The notes under the pieces: model-generated
What the model was told of the DNA's origin: nothing
The model's input: only the letters and a program-made list of their open reading frames with translations
The model's database searches: none
Made by a program: the position numbers and the translations under genes
Shown here: piece by piece, positions 44,539 to 52,882 of the stretch
Position numbering within the stretch: position 1 is the first letter of the stretch
How the letters are laid out: every line of letters begins with the position of its first letter
DNA from: Actinomyces culturomici
GTDB lineage: Bacteria; Actinomycetota; Actinomycetes; Actinomycetales; Actinomycetaceae
DNA length: 64,000 nt
Reading direction: 5' to 3'
Assembly: GCF_900499005.1 (NCBI RefSeq)
Contig: NZ_LS991317.1
Span: 251,222-315,221 of the forward strand

Positions 44539-45489
44539 ATGGCGCAATGCCGGGGATTCGGCGAGAGCGCTCACCCTCTCTTCGAGCCAGGAGCGGAACT
44601 CCGCGGCCGTCCGGTACGACTTCTGAGTCCCGCGCGTGGTCACCGACAACGCGGCGTACGCATTGGCGAGCTCGAGACCGTCGGCGATCGGGAGGCCCTC
44701 GGAGAGGCAGTGGGCGAAGCAGCCGATGAAGGCGTCCCCCGCGCCGGTCGTGTCGACGGGATCGGCGGGGAACTCCTCGAGGCGCATGTCATCGCCCTCG
44801 GCGGAGAACCATCTGACGCCCTTCGCTCCGAGCGTGACGATGACGTTGCGGCATCCCGCTTCGAGGAGGACGTTGGCCGCCGCGCGCACCTCGTCGTCCG
44901 TCTCCGTCGGCATCCCGGTGAGCAGGGCGAGTTCGGATTCGTTCGGCATCACGTAGGCGCACTTGGCGGCGACTCCGAGATCGAGCTCCTTCGTCGCCGG
45001 AGCCGGATTGAGGAGGACCGGAATGCCGAGTCTCTCTCCGAGTTCGATGGCGGCCACGACGGTCTCCATCCGGATCTCGAGCTGGCACACGATGAGGGAC
45101 GTGCGCGCGACCGCTTCTGCGGCGGCCTCGACGTCCTCCGGGAGGAGTCCGTTGTTCGCGCCCTTGACGATGATGATGCGATTGTGGGATTCGGGATCGA
45201 CGAAGATTGGCGCCACCCCGGAGGTCCCGTGCACCTGCTTGACGAGCGAGACGTCGATGCCGTTCGCGAGGTAGTTCTCGATCGTCGACGCGCCGAAGGA
45301 GTCGTCGCCCACGCAGGTCGCCATGACGACCTCGGTACCGAGGCGAGCGGCCGCGACGGCCTGATTCGATCCCTTCCCCCCGAAGCCGATCTCGAAGTCC
45401 GGAGCCTCGATCGTCTCGCCCTCGATGGGCAGGCGCGTGATGTAGGTGATGAGATCGGTGTTGTTCGATCCGATGACGGCGATGCTCAC
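44536..45489 (-). CDS. rbsK: Ribokinase
   Basis: A 317-residue PfkB-family kinase. Signature 1 GFGGKGSNQAVAAARLG lies near residue 35, NPAPATKELD near 187, and signature 2 DPVDTTGAGDAFIGCFAHCL near 252 with the catalytic Asp. It phosphorylates ribose (or a similar sugar) at C5. It follows rbsD by 3 bases. Together with the binding protein, transporter and RpiB-like isomerase it makes a ribose- or allose-type pathway. Confidence 0.9.
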   Translation of the reverse strand: MSIAVIGSNNTDLITYITRLPIEGETIEAPDFEIGFGGKGSNQAVAAARLGTEVVMATCVGDDSFGASTIENYLANGIDVSLVKQVHGTSGVAPIFVDPESHNRIIIVKGANNGLLPEDVEAAAEAVARTSLIVCQLEIRMETVVAAIELGERLGIPVLLNPAPATKELDLGVAAKCAYVMPNESELALLTGMPTETDDEVRAAANVLLEAGCRNVIVTLGAKGVRWFSAEGDDMRLEEFPADPVDTTGAGDAFIGCFAHCLSEGLPIADGLELANAYAALSVTTRGTQKSYRTAAEFRSWLEERVSALAESPALRH

Positions 45490-45492
45490 GAC

Positions 45493-45933
45493 TCAGACCT
45501 CCTCGAACTGACGCGCCGACGGGTCGGCGGGATCGGTGACGAGCCCCTTGTAGAGGACGATGTTCGCCCACAGGCGCATCTCCCCCGTCGACACCACGGC
45601 GTAGGCGTTCTTCACGAGGTCGTAGTACGCCCACCGATCGATCATCTCGCATTCGCGCCCGCCGACCGCGGCCTGGATCTCGTCCTCGACCGCGGGCCGC
45701 GGATCGAGGTTCGACTCCATCATCTTCGGGGCGATTTCGACGTCGAGCGGGAGAACCGAGACGATCGCCTCGACGAGGGGGACGATGCCGACGCCCGGCA
45801 GATCGATCACCCGATCGTGGACTCGATGGGCGGGGAAGTTCGCGTCGACGATGGCGATCGTGTCCGAGTGCCCCATGTCGTCGAGGACCTTCAGCAGATC
45901 CCCGTTGAGGAGGGGATCGATTCCTTTGAGCAT
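45493..45933 (-). CDS. rbsD: RbsD/FucU-family sugar mutarotase
   Basis: A 146-residue protein of the RbsD/FucU family: MLKGIDPLLNGDLLKVLDDMGHSDTIAIVDANFPAH is characteristic (His near residue 21, Asp near 29), and WAYYDLVKNAYAVVSTGEMRLWANIVLYKG near residues 105-135 closes the active site. It speeds interconversion of sugar anomers for the kinase. The ATG at 45933 has AAGGAG upstream; the frame stays open farther but includes the promoter. First gene of the operon. Confidence 0.88.
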   Translation of the reverse strand: MLKGIDPLLNGDLLKVLDDMGHSDTIAIVDANFPAHRVHDRVIDLPGVGIVPLVEAIVSVLPLDVEIAPKMMESNLDPRPAVEDEIQAAVGGRECEMIDRWAYYDLVKNAYAVVSTGEMRLWANIVLYKGLVTDPADPSARQFEEV

Positions 45934-46016
45934 GCGCGTCTCCTTCAAGAAGCGGAGCGCTCGTCGCGCGAGCCGGGCGTCGTTGCTCGGCGTTCCATCG
46001 CGGGCGCTGTTCGACG

Positions 46017-46045
46017 ATGCTAACGCAAACGTTTGCATCTGTCAC
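46017..46045 (-). promoter_or_regulatory. rbsD promoter with LacI-type operator in its spacer
   Basis: On the minus strand GTGACA (46045-46040) and TAGCAT (46022-46017) are 17 bases apart. The palindrome GCAAACGTTTGC (46025-46036) sits in the spacer, so a bound LacI-family repressor would exclude polymerase. Confidence 0.65.
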
Positions 46046-46213
46046 GAGGTCTCTCGCACCACCGTGTCCCTGCGGGATGTCGTCGACGCATCCGCTCGTC
46101 ATTCCATTCGCGCAGCGCCCCCTGCGTCCTCGTCGATGATCGACGTCGAGATCCGCGCGCTTGCGCGGGCCATGCGGCTCATCCACACCGATCGCCGACA
46201 GGAGGGAATCCCC

Positions 46214-46669
46214 ATGCTCACCGTTCTCCTCGCCCTTGCTCGCCGACGCTGGCTCGGACAGGTCGCCCGCCTCGGCATGGAGGGCCCGGCCTATCTGCGC
46301 TTCGCCTACATGGGGGCCGGCCTCGAGTCGGGCTTCTTCGACATCATGCGCGACCGTCCCGGCACCGCCGAGGAACTCGGCAGGGCGCTCGGCATCGCCC
46401 CCGGAATGGAATCGGCCCTCGAGTCCTGGCTCGACGCGGGCGCGGCCTTCGGCGTCCTCAAGGAGTCCCGCGGCGTCTACTCGCTCGGCAAGCGGGCCGC
46501 CTCGCTCCTCGAAGAGGGCAACGACCCCTTCCGCGCCTTCTACCTCGAGGGAATCGGCCTCGACCACGACCTCCTCGTCGGGGCGCCCCGGCGGCTCCTC
46601 TCGGGCGAGCGCCTCGCAGCCTCGGACCTCGACGGCTCCGTCATCGCGCGCGCCTCGCGCCGGCGATGA
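46214..46669 (+). pseudogene. SAM-dependent O-methyltransferase, 3' half lost
   Basis: The 151-codon frame from ATG 46214 (AGGAGGG upstream) reads as the N-terminal dimerisation/winged-helix region of an O-methyltransferase: GPAYLRFAYMGAGLESGFFDIM, RPGTAEELGRALGIAP, and YSLGKRAASLLEEGNDP. The SAM-binding Rossmann domain that should follow residue 150 is absent. The protein ends at GSVIARASRRR, running into the truncated end of the opposite-strand oxidoreductase gene. It cannot be catalytically active. Confidence 0.72.
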
Positions 46670-47147
46670 AGTCGTCGACGAGGGCCTCCACCTCCCCGAG
46701 TTCGAGCGCGCGCGTCGTCGCCCCGGTCGTCCGGACGACCACTCCCGAGGGCGACACGGTCGTTCCGCCCGCGCACATCGCGGGGATCCCCTCCGAGCCG
46801 GGGTGATGGAGCTGAACGAAGAACTTCGCGCCCGTCGCGTGGATCTTCTCGATCGCCTCGCGAAGCGGCGCGACGTGCTCGTCGCGGGTGACGGAGAGCT
46901 GGTGGACGGTGCCCGCTCCGTGGACGTCGTTGATGCGGGTGATCTCCGCGATGAGGAGCCCGCACCCGCCCTCGGCGCGCTCCATCCAGTAGGCGAGGAG
47001 GCGGTCTCCAGGAGTGCCGTCCAGGTTCGCGAGGTCCGTGCCCATCGGGGTCATGACGGTCCGATTCCTCAGGGCGAGATTTCCGATGGTGAAGGGCGTG
47101 GCGAGGATCCGTTCAGTCCTCATCCCGCCGACGCGCGCGCCGGTCAT
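46641..47147 (-). pseudogene. Old Yellow Enzyme-type NADH:flavin oxidoreductase, 3' half lost
   Basis: The 168-codon frame from ATG 47147 is the N-terminal half of the OYE/2,4-dienoyl-CoA-reductase barrel: FTIGNLALRNRTVMTPMGTDLANLDGTPGDRLLAYW near residues 19-55, GGCGLLIAEITRI near 60, and AKFFVQLHHPGSEG near 105 (FMN and substrate side). It stops at VDDFIAGARRAR, where full-length proteins (350-650 residues) continue through the barrel. It overlaps the truncated methyltransferase end by 29 bases, so one deletion probably removed the 3' halves of both. Confidence 0.75.
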
Positions 47148-47368
47148 GGGAGGTCCTTCTCTGTGCGGGCGTCGCCGTTGACGCCCGTACCACCCATGCT
47201 AGGAAGCCGAAGGCGCACGATCCTGCGACCTTCGTCTCGCGATGAGGAACGCACCGGCGACGGCTGGGGAGGGGCGAACGCCGCCTTCAGTTGCCCATGC
47301 GGCTTTGTACAGTTGTCACAATCAGACCGTCGAGACGATTCCACGCTGGTCACGAGGAGGTGAACCCC

Positions 47369-48829
47369 TTGTCCGCCATCGCTCATTCACTCCGGATGCA
47401 GCGCCAGCGAGAGGATTCACCCGTTCTCGCCCTCATGCGCCAGCCGACGATGCCGGTCGTCTTTGGGATCCTTCTCGAGCATCTTGGGGGCAACGAAGCC
47501 TCACTTCCTGCCGCGGAGCTCTATTCCCTCGTCGACGACGATCTCGATGAGCTCCGCCGCCACGGCTTCGAGCTTCCCGGCACTGCCCAGCACTACTGCA
47601 TGGAATGGGTGAAAGCGGGCTATCTCATGCGTCGGCCGGCGCCGATCGGAAAAGGCGAGATCTTCGAGCTATCTGCGCCCGGGCACGAAGCGATCCGATT
47701 CCTCGAAAGGATCCTCGCTCCGAGAGCTGGCGTGTCGGAGTCGCGCCTCGCCTCCATCCTCAGCTCGTTAGAACGCCTCGCAACCGATACGGACGATTCG
47801 ATCTCGGCACGTCTTCGCGCTCTGGAAGCAGAGCGAACTCGAATCGATCGTCAAATCGAAGCCACCCGACGCGGTGAATTCACGGCGATGAATGCGGATT
47901 CCGCGGCGGCCTTCCTTACGGAAGTCCTCGCGGATGCCCGAGACGTCCCTTCTGATTTCGCTCGCGTCCGAGATGCGATGGAACGCCTGGGCCGCGAACT
48001 GCGAATCCGCCTCATCGACGACGATCTCGTTCAGGGGGACGTCCTCGACTCGGTGTTCCGTGGCATGGATGAGATCCGCGAGAGCCCTGAATGGCGATCC
48101 TTCAACGCCTTCTATTCGCTGCTCATGGACGACGAATCGCATGCCCTCTTCGAGGATGCGGTGGCGAGGATTCTCACGCGCGACTTCATTTCCTCCGTCG
48201 ATCTGGATGAAGTCGATTACCTGCGGGACTACTACGTGAAACTGCGGGCGGAGTCTTTCGTCGTCGCCCGCTCGATGAGCTCTTTCTCGAGGTCGCTCCG
48301 TCAATTCGCCCAGTCCCGCCAGTTCGAGGAGTTCCGCGAACTGTCCGAACGCATTCGCCGCGCCCAGCGCGCCGGCCTTGATGCCGCTCCAGTCCTGAGG
48401 CTCCACGACCACATGCAGGCGAGCATCGAACTGACCTCCCCCGAGATGCTCTCCGTCGGTCGCCTCAGCCTCCACGTCCCCTCCGAGGTTCAGGCGGAGG
48501 TTCCCATCGAATCCGCTCCCCCCTCAACGATCGACTGGGAGGCTCTTCGCGCCTCGGTCCGCGAGTACGAGATCGACTTCGATGAGCTCACTGATCACGT
48601 CCGCCGCACTCTCGACGAGGACACCCCCGCCTCGATCGGTGGAGTCCTTCAACGCTTCCCCGCAACACAGGGGCTCGCATCGGTGATCGGGCTCCACATC
48701 CTCGGGCAGCGCCATGGCACGCCGATCGAAGCCGGAGAGGACCTGGAGTGGACCTGGCAGGGTGTACGGGTCGAGGCCCGCATGACGCCGAGCTACTTCT
48801 TCGAGGAGGCCTTTGATGGCACCGCCTGA
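47369..48829 (+). CDS. jetA: Wadjet subunit JetA (DUF3375)
   Basis: A 486-residue protein of the DUF3375 family, the JetA kleisin-like subunit of type I Wadjet. The N-terminal winged-helix region (LALMRQPTMPVVFGILLEHLGG near residue 20), a central region rich in charged helices (FARVRDAMERLGRELR near 200), and a C-terminal domain (TQGLASVIGLHILGQRHG near 440) match the family. I selected TTG 47369, 8 bases after GAGGAGG; GTG 47360 is in frame but overlaps that ribosome site. It is the first gene of a four-gene operon and bridges the JetC dimer. The next gene begins within its last 14 bases. Confidence 0.88.
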   Translation: MSAIAHSLRMQRQREDSPVLALMRQPTMPVVFGILLEHLGGNEASLPAAELYSLVDDDLDELRRHGFELPGTAQHYCMEWVKAGYLMRRPAPIGKGEIFELSAPGHEAIRFLERILAPRAGVSESRLASILSSLERLATDTDDSISARLRALEAERTRIDRQIEATRRGEFTAMNADSAAAFLTEVLADARDVPSDFARVRDAMERLGRELRIRLIDDDLVQGDVLDSVFRGMDEIRESPEWRSFNAFYSLLMDDESHALFEDAVARILTRDFISSVDLDEVDYLRDYYVKLRAESFVVARSMSSFSRSLRQFAQSRQFEEFRELSERIRRAQRAGLDAAPVLRLHDHMQASIELTSPEMLSVGRLSLHVPSEVQAEVPIESAPPSTIDWEALRASVREYEIDFDELTDHVRRTLDEDTPASIGGVLQRFPATQGLASVIGLHILGQRHGTPIEAGEDLEWTWQGVRVEARMTPSYFFEEAFDGTA

Positions 48830-49478
48830 CGCACATGACGCCGCCCGGTCCGAGGGGGACTCCGTTCCCGACGAAGAGGCGCCGCGCACCGAGAGACTGT
48901 GGCCCGGTGATACCGGAATGCTTCCGGCGCCGGTCCGCTCCACCCTTGTCCAGCTCATTCGCGGCCCCTATGTCTCGGCTCGTCGGACGCCGAACCTGTG
49001 GCCCGTTCTTCTTGCGCACGAGGCGATCATCCGCTCGCGCCTCGCCGATCTCTACCTCGACCTCGCACTCGACGAGGACCGTGAGGTCGCCTTCGCAAGA
49101 AACGCTTCTTCCGACGTCGACGATATCCCGCAGATGATGCGGAAGCAGTCGCTGAGCTTCGTGGATACGGCCTTACTGCTTCACCTTCGACATCTTCTCC
49201 TGCGAGCTGCTGCGCACAATGAGCGCGCCTTCGTCGGCCTCGATGAGCTCGTTGAGCACATCCAGCAGTACCGCGTCGACGGCAATCAGGACCGAGCCCT
49301 CGCCTCCAAGCGGGTGAAAGCCGCGGTCGACCGATTCGCGAGGTATGCCCTCCTCGACGCGACGGACACCGAGGGGCGATACGAGATCATGTCGATCCTC
49401 GGGCTCATCGTCACCGCCGACCTCGTTTCGGGCATCGAGGAGGAATACCGCAGGATCCGCGATGAGGAGGACTCATGA
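48816..49478 (+). CDS. jetB: Wadjet subunit JetB (DUF4194)
   Basis: A 220-residue protein of the DUF4194 family (MukE-like winged helix): a disordered N-terminus, PAPVRSTLVQLIRGPYVSARRTPNLWPVLL near residues 30-65, and LTLLLHLRHLLLRA-like helices near 115 (sequence here TALLLHLRHLLL). It binds JetA and helps assemble the DNA-loop-extruding complex. ATG 48816 has GAGGAGG 7 bases upstream; it overlaps jetA by 14 bases and jetC by 4. Confidence 0.87.
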   Translation: MAPPDAHDAARSEGDSVPDEEAPRTERLWPGDTGMLPAPVRSTLVQLIRGPYVSARRTPNLWPVLLAHEAIIRSRLADLYLDLALDEDREVAFARNASSDVDDIPQMMRKQSLSFVDTALLLHLRHLLLRAAAHNERAFVGLDELVEHIQQYRVDGNQDRALASKRVKAAVDRFARYALLDATDTEGRYEIMSILGLIVTADLVSGIEEEYRRIRDEEDS

Positions 49479-52400
49479 CCGACCGGCCCAACCTCGGAGA
49501 CGAGGCGAATCTCTTCGACGCGCTCGACGCTCAAGGACTCGACGAGGATGTGCCGGCTCCTGGCCAATTCCGTCTTTCCCGGCTGCAGGTGACGAACTGG
49601 GGAACCTTCTGCGGTCACCACTCGATCGACGTTCCCCGCGCCGGCCTGCTTCTCACGGGCGAATCCGGATCGGGGAAGTCCTCTCTTCTCGACGCGATGT
49701 CGGCGATCATGATCGCCCCTCAGGATGCCCACTTCAATTCGGCGGCGACGGATTCGCAAACCGGAGACGATCAGCGCACGCTCATGTCGTACGTCCGGGG
49801 CGCGCACCGCAACTACACGGACGACGACACCCAGGAGATCCGTACCTCCTACCTCCGCACGGGGCCGACATGCGCTGGGATCTCGATGACGTGGGAGAAC
49901 GGCATCGGGGGCGTCGTCTCGGCGGTTCGTCTTTTCCATGTGAAAGGGGCTTCACGGGCGGCTCAGGACTTGCGGAGCATCTACGCCCTCACCTCGGATC
50001 CGGTCGAGCTCCCCGACTGGATCGGCGTCGTCCTTTCCGGGATCGACAAGAAGCGGCTCAAGGCGGCCTTCCCGGAAGGAGTCTTCTTCGACTCGTACAC
50101 CGCTTTCGGCCCGCAACTCCGCAAGCGCACCGGCATTGGACGCGAGACCGCGCAGAAGCTCCTCCACAAGGCGCTTTCGGCGAAGTCGATGCGGAGCCTC
50201 GATCAGCTCCTTCGTTCCTTCATGCTCGATCAGCCGAGCACTTTTGAGGCGGCGGATCACGCGGTGAGTGAGTTCGACGATCTCAACCAAGCCCATGAGG
50301 CAGTCGTCGACGCGCGCGACCAGGTGGAGGTTCTCCGCCCCCTCCATGGATTCTGGGCGCGGCGCACCGATCTCATCGACGAGATTGCGAAGCGGGAGGC
50401 GGATCGTGAAGGGCTTCCCGCGTTTCGAGCTCGGATCATCCTGACCGATATCGGGGAACAGTTGGCGCGTGCGCGCACTGAATTGGCCGCGAGGGAAGCC
50501 GAGCAGCAGGAGGCCGAGGCCCGCGCCCGCGAAGATCTCGAGGCGCGGGACCGTGCGAGAGCCGACCTCATGCAGCGCGGAGGCGCGGATATCGATAGGG
50601 CGCTGCGCGAGCGCGATGAGGCGTTGGAGCAACTCGCACACACCGAGAGCCTGGCAAGCGGATTCCTCTCGCGGCTCTCGCGAATCGAGGAGGCGCCGGC
50701 CGTTCCCTCCTCGCGTGCGGAGTTCGCGCAGGTCATCGAGCAGGTGAAACACGTGCGCGAACGCCTCGCGACTGAACGCGGCTCGCAGGCCTTCGAGGAG
50801 GCGATCGCTCAGCGGGACCGGGCCCGTGCGGCCCTTGCCGAGTTGGAAAAGGACACGAGAGCCCGGCAGGAGGGCCGAAGCTGCATTGATCGGAGGCTCA
50901 CCGAGCGGCGCGACCGAATCGCTCGGGCCCTTGAAGTGCCGTCGAGCATGCTCCCCTTCGCAGGCGAACTCATGGACGTGGCCGAGATCGAGTGGCAGGG
51001 TGCCATCGAGCGCCTCATGTCGGGATTCGCCCGAACACTTCTCATCGCGCCGGAGATATTCGAGGATGCGCGACGCTTCATCGACGCAACGCATCTCGGC
51101 ATCCGGCTCGTCTTCCAGTGTCCGGAGGAGGGGAATCAGGAGGTTCCGTCAACGGACCCGCGATCTGCCGCGAGAAAGCTCCGCGTCGCTCCGGGGCGGT
51201 TCGAGCAGTGGATCCGGCGCGAAGTCGCTGTGCGCTTCCCCCACGTGTGCGTCCTCGATGCCGACGAGCTCAATCGATTCGACAGGGCCGTGACGATTCG
51301 CGGCACGGTGAAAGCCGGTCGACGTTTCACGAAGGATGACACGACACCGATCAATGATCGGACGAAGTGGAGTATCGGCACATCGAACGATGACCTCCTT
51401 GATGAGCTCCTCGGACGCGCCCGTGCAGCGCAGGAGTCGCTCCAGGCGGCTGAATCGGTTGTGAAACGTCTCTACGCGCAGGACAAGGAGCGGGTCGAGC
51501 GGATCTCGGAGCTCAAGGTCCTCGAGGAGACGTCCTGGGAGACCATCGATGTCGGGGGACGACGCAGGGCGCTCAAGCTCGCCGAGCAGCGCATCACCGA
51601 CCTCGAGACCGCGAACTCCGAGGTGCCGATCCTGCGACAGCGTCTCGAGGAGCTCACGAAGCGCGCAGAGTCCTCGCAGGCGACCGAGAAGATCGCGACG
51701 ACGAACGTCGGCCGCGCGCAATCCCGAGTCTCCGACTTGGAGGAACGCGAAGCCCGGGCGCGATCCGATCTCAACGAAGCGTCCGTCGATCCCGAAGTCG
51801 AGGGGCGCCTTCGTGAGCGCGCCACCCACCTCAAGCGCCACATCGACGCCGACTCGGTGACGACCGTGACCGATCAGATCGGCGCGATCCTCTCGCGCGA
51901 ACTCGATGATGCGCACAAGGAGTTCGCAGGCCTCGATCGGAGGATCTCGAACGCCCAGCTCACCTATGCGTCTCGTTGGCCCGGCAAGGTGGCGAACCTC
52001 GTCCCCGACACACCAGCGTCGGCACCGGACTTCCTCGCCGTTCTCGAGCAATTGCAGACGGACCGCCTCCCGGAGTTCGAGGGCCGATTCCGTCGCCTCC
52101 TCGCCGAGCAGTCGCAGAACAACCTCGGGCGAATCCGCGAGGAGATCGCGTCGAGTCTCGCGCACGTCCGCAAGTCCATCGAGCCGGCGAACGCGTCCCT
52201 GGCACTCACGCCATTCGACAGGCGGCGGCATCGCTACTTGCGGATCGAGCCCTCTCCCCGGATCAGCAGCGAGGTCCGCGCATTCACGGATGACCTCAAT
52301 CGGATCACGTCGGGTGCGTTCAACTCGGCGGCGGAGAGTTCCGCTCAGGCGGAGCAGCGGTTCCTCCTCATGAAGAAGGTTCTCGAACGGCTCGGGTCCG

Positions 52401-52882
52401 CTGATCCGGCGGACCGGAGGTGGCGGGATCGGGTGCTCGACACACGCGCGCACGTCTCGTTCCGAGCGATCGAACACGATTCCCAGGGCGTTCAGACCGA
52501 TGTGTATGAAGGAAGCGGCGGGCGCTCGGGTGGACAATCGCAGAAGCTCGTCACCTTCTGCCTCGTCGCGGCCCTGCGCTACCAGCTCGCAGATGTGGGA
52601 CGCGAGATCCCCCGCTACGGTACGGTCGCTCTCGACGAGGCGTTCGACAAGACGGATGCCGAGTTCACCGAGGCGGGTCTCGCGGTCTTCGACCAGTTCC
52701 GATTCCAGCTCCTCCTCGCCACGCCCCTCAAGATGCTTCAGACGATCGCGCGGCACGTCGGTGGTGCGGTCACCGTTTCGAACCCGACGGGCGACGCCTC
52801 GCGTCTGTCGTCCATCTCGTTCACCAGGGTGACGCCAATCGACGAGGACGGGGCCGATTCTCGAACGGAGGGGAGGCTATGA
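49475..52882 (+). CDS. jetC: Wadjet SMC-like ATPase JetC
   Basis: An 1135-residue MukB/SbcC-like protein. Walker A is GESGSGKSS (Lys68), then long coiled coils of alternating charged heptads (about residues 270-480 and 640-800) flanking a hinge-like region near 510-640, and the C-terminal head has signature GGRSGGQSQK near 1016-1025 and Walker B VALDEAFD (Asp1054-Glu1055). All catalytic motifs are present, so the ATPase should be active. JetC dimers extrude DNA loops; in known Wadjet systems this senses small closed circles. The start ATG overlaps the jetB stop (ATGA). Confidence 0.93.
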   Translation: MTDRPNLGDEANLFDALDAQGLDEDVPAPGQFRLSRLQVTNWGTFCGHHSIDVPRAGLLLTGESGSGKSSLLDAMSAIMIAPQDAHFNSAATDSQTGDDQRTLMSYVRGAHRNYTDDDTQEIRTSYLRTGPTCAGISMTWENGIGGVVSAVRLFHVKGASRAAQDLRSIYALTSDPVELPDWIGVVLSGIDKKRLKAAFPEGVFFDSYTAFGPQLRKRTGIGRETAQKLLHKALSAKSMRSLDQLLRSFMLDQPSTFEAADHAVSEFDDLNQAHEAVVDARDQVEVLRPLHGFWARRTDLIDEIAKREADREGLPAFRARIILTDIGEQLARARTELAAREAEQQEAEARAREDLEARDRARADLMQRGGADIDRALRERDEALEQLAHTESLASGFLSRLSRIEEAPAVPSSRAEFAQVIEQVKHVRERLATERGSQAFEEAIAQRDRARAALAELEKDTRARQEGRSCIDRRLTERRDRIARALEVPSSMLPFAGELMDVAEIEWQGAIERLMSGFARTLLIAPEIFEDARRFIDATHLGIRLVFQCPEEGNQEVPSTDPRSAARKLRVAPGRFEQWIRREVAVRFPHVCVLDADELNRFDRAVTIRGTVKAGRRFTKDDTTPINDRTKWSIGTSNDDLLDELLGRARAAQESLQAAESVVKRLYAQDKERVERISELKVLEETSWETIDVGGRRRALKLAEQRITDLETANSEVPILRQRLEELTKRAESSQATEKIATTNVGRAQSRVSDLEEREARARSDLNEASVDPEVEGRLRERATHLKRHIDADSVTTVTDQIGAILSRELDDAHKEFAGLDRRISNAQLTYASRWPGKVANLVPDTPASAPDFLAVLEQLQTDRLPEFEGRFRRLLAEQSQNNLGRIREEIASSLAHVRKSIEPANASLALTPFDRRRHRYLRIEPSPRISSEVRAFTDDLNRITSGAFNSAAESSAQAEQRFLLMKKVLERLGSADPADRRWRDRVLDTRAHVSFRAIEHDSQGVQTDVYEGSGGRSGGQSQKLVTFCLVAALRYQLADVGREIPRYGTVALDEAFDKTDAEFTEAGLAVFDQFRFQLLLATPLKMLQTIARHVGGAVTVSNPTGDASRLSSISFTRVTPIDEDGADSRTEGRL

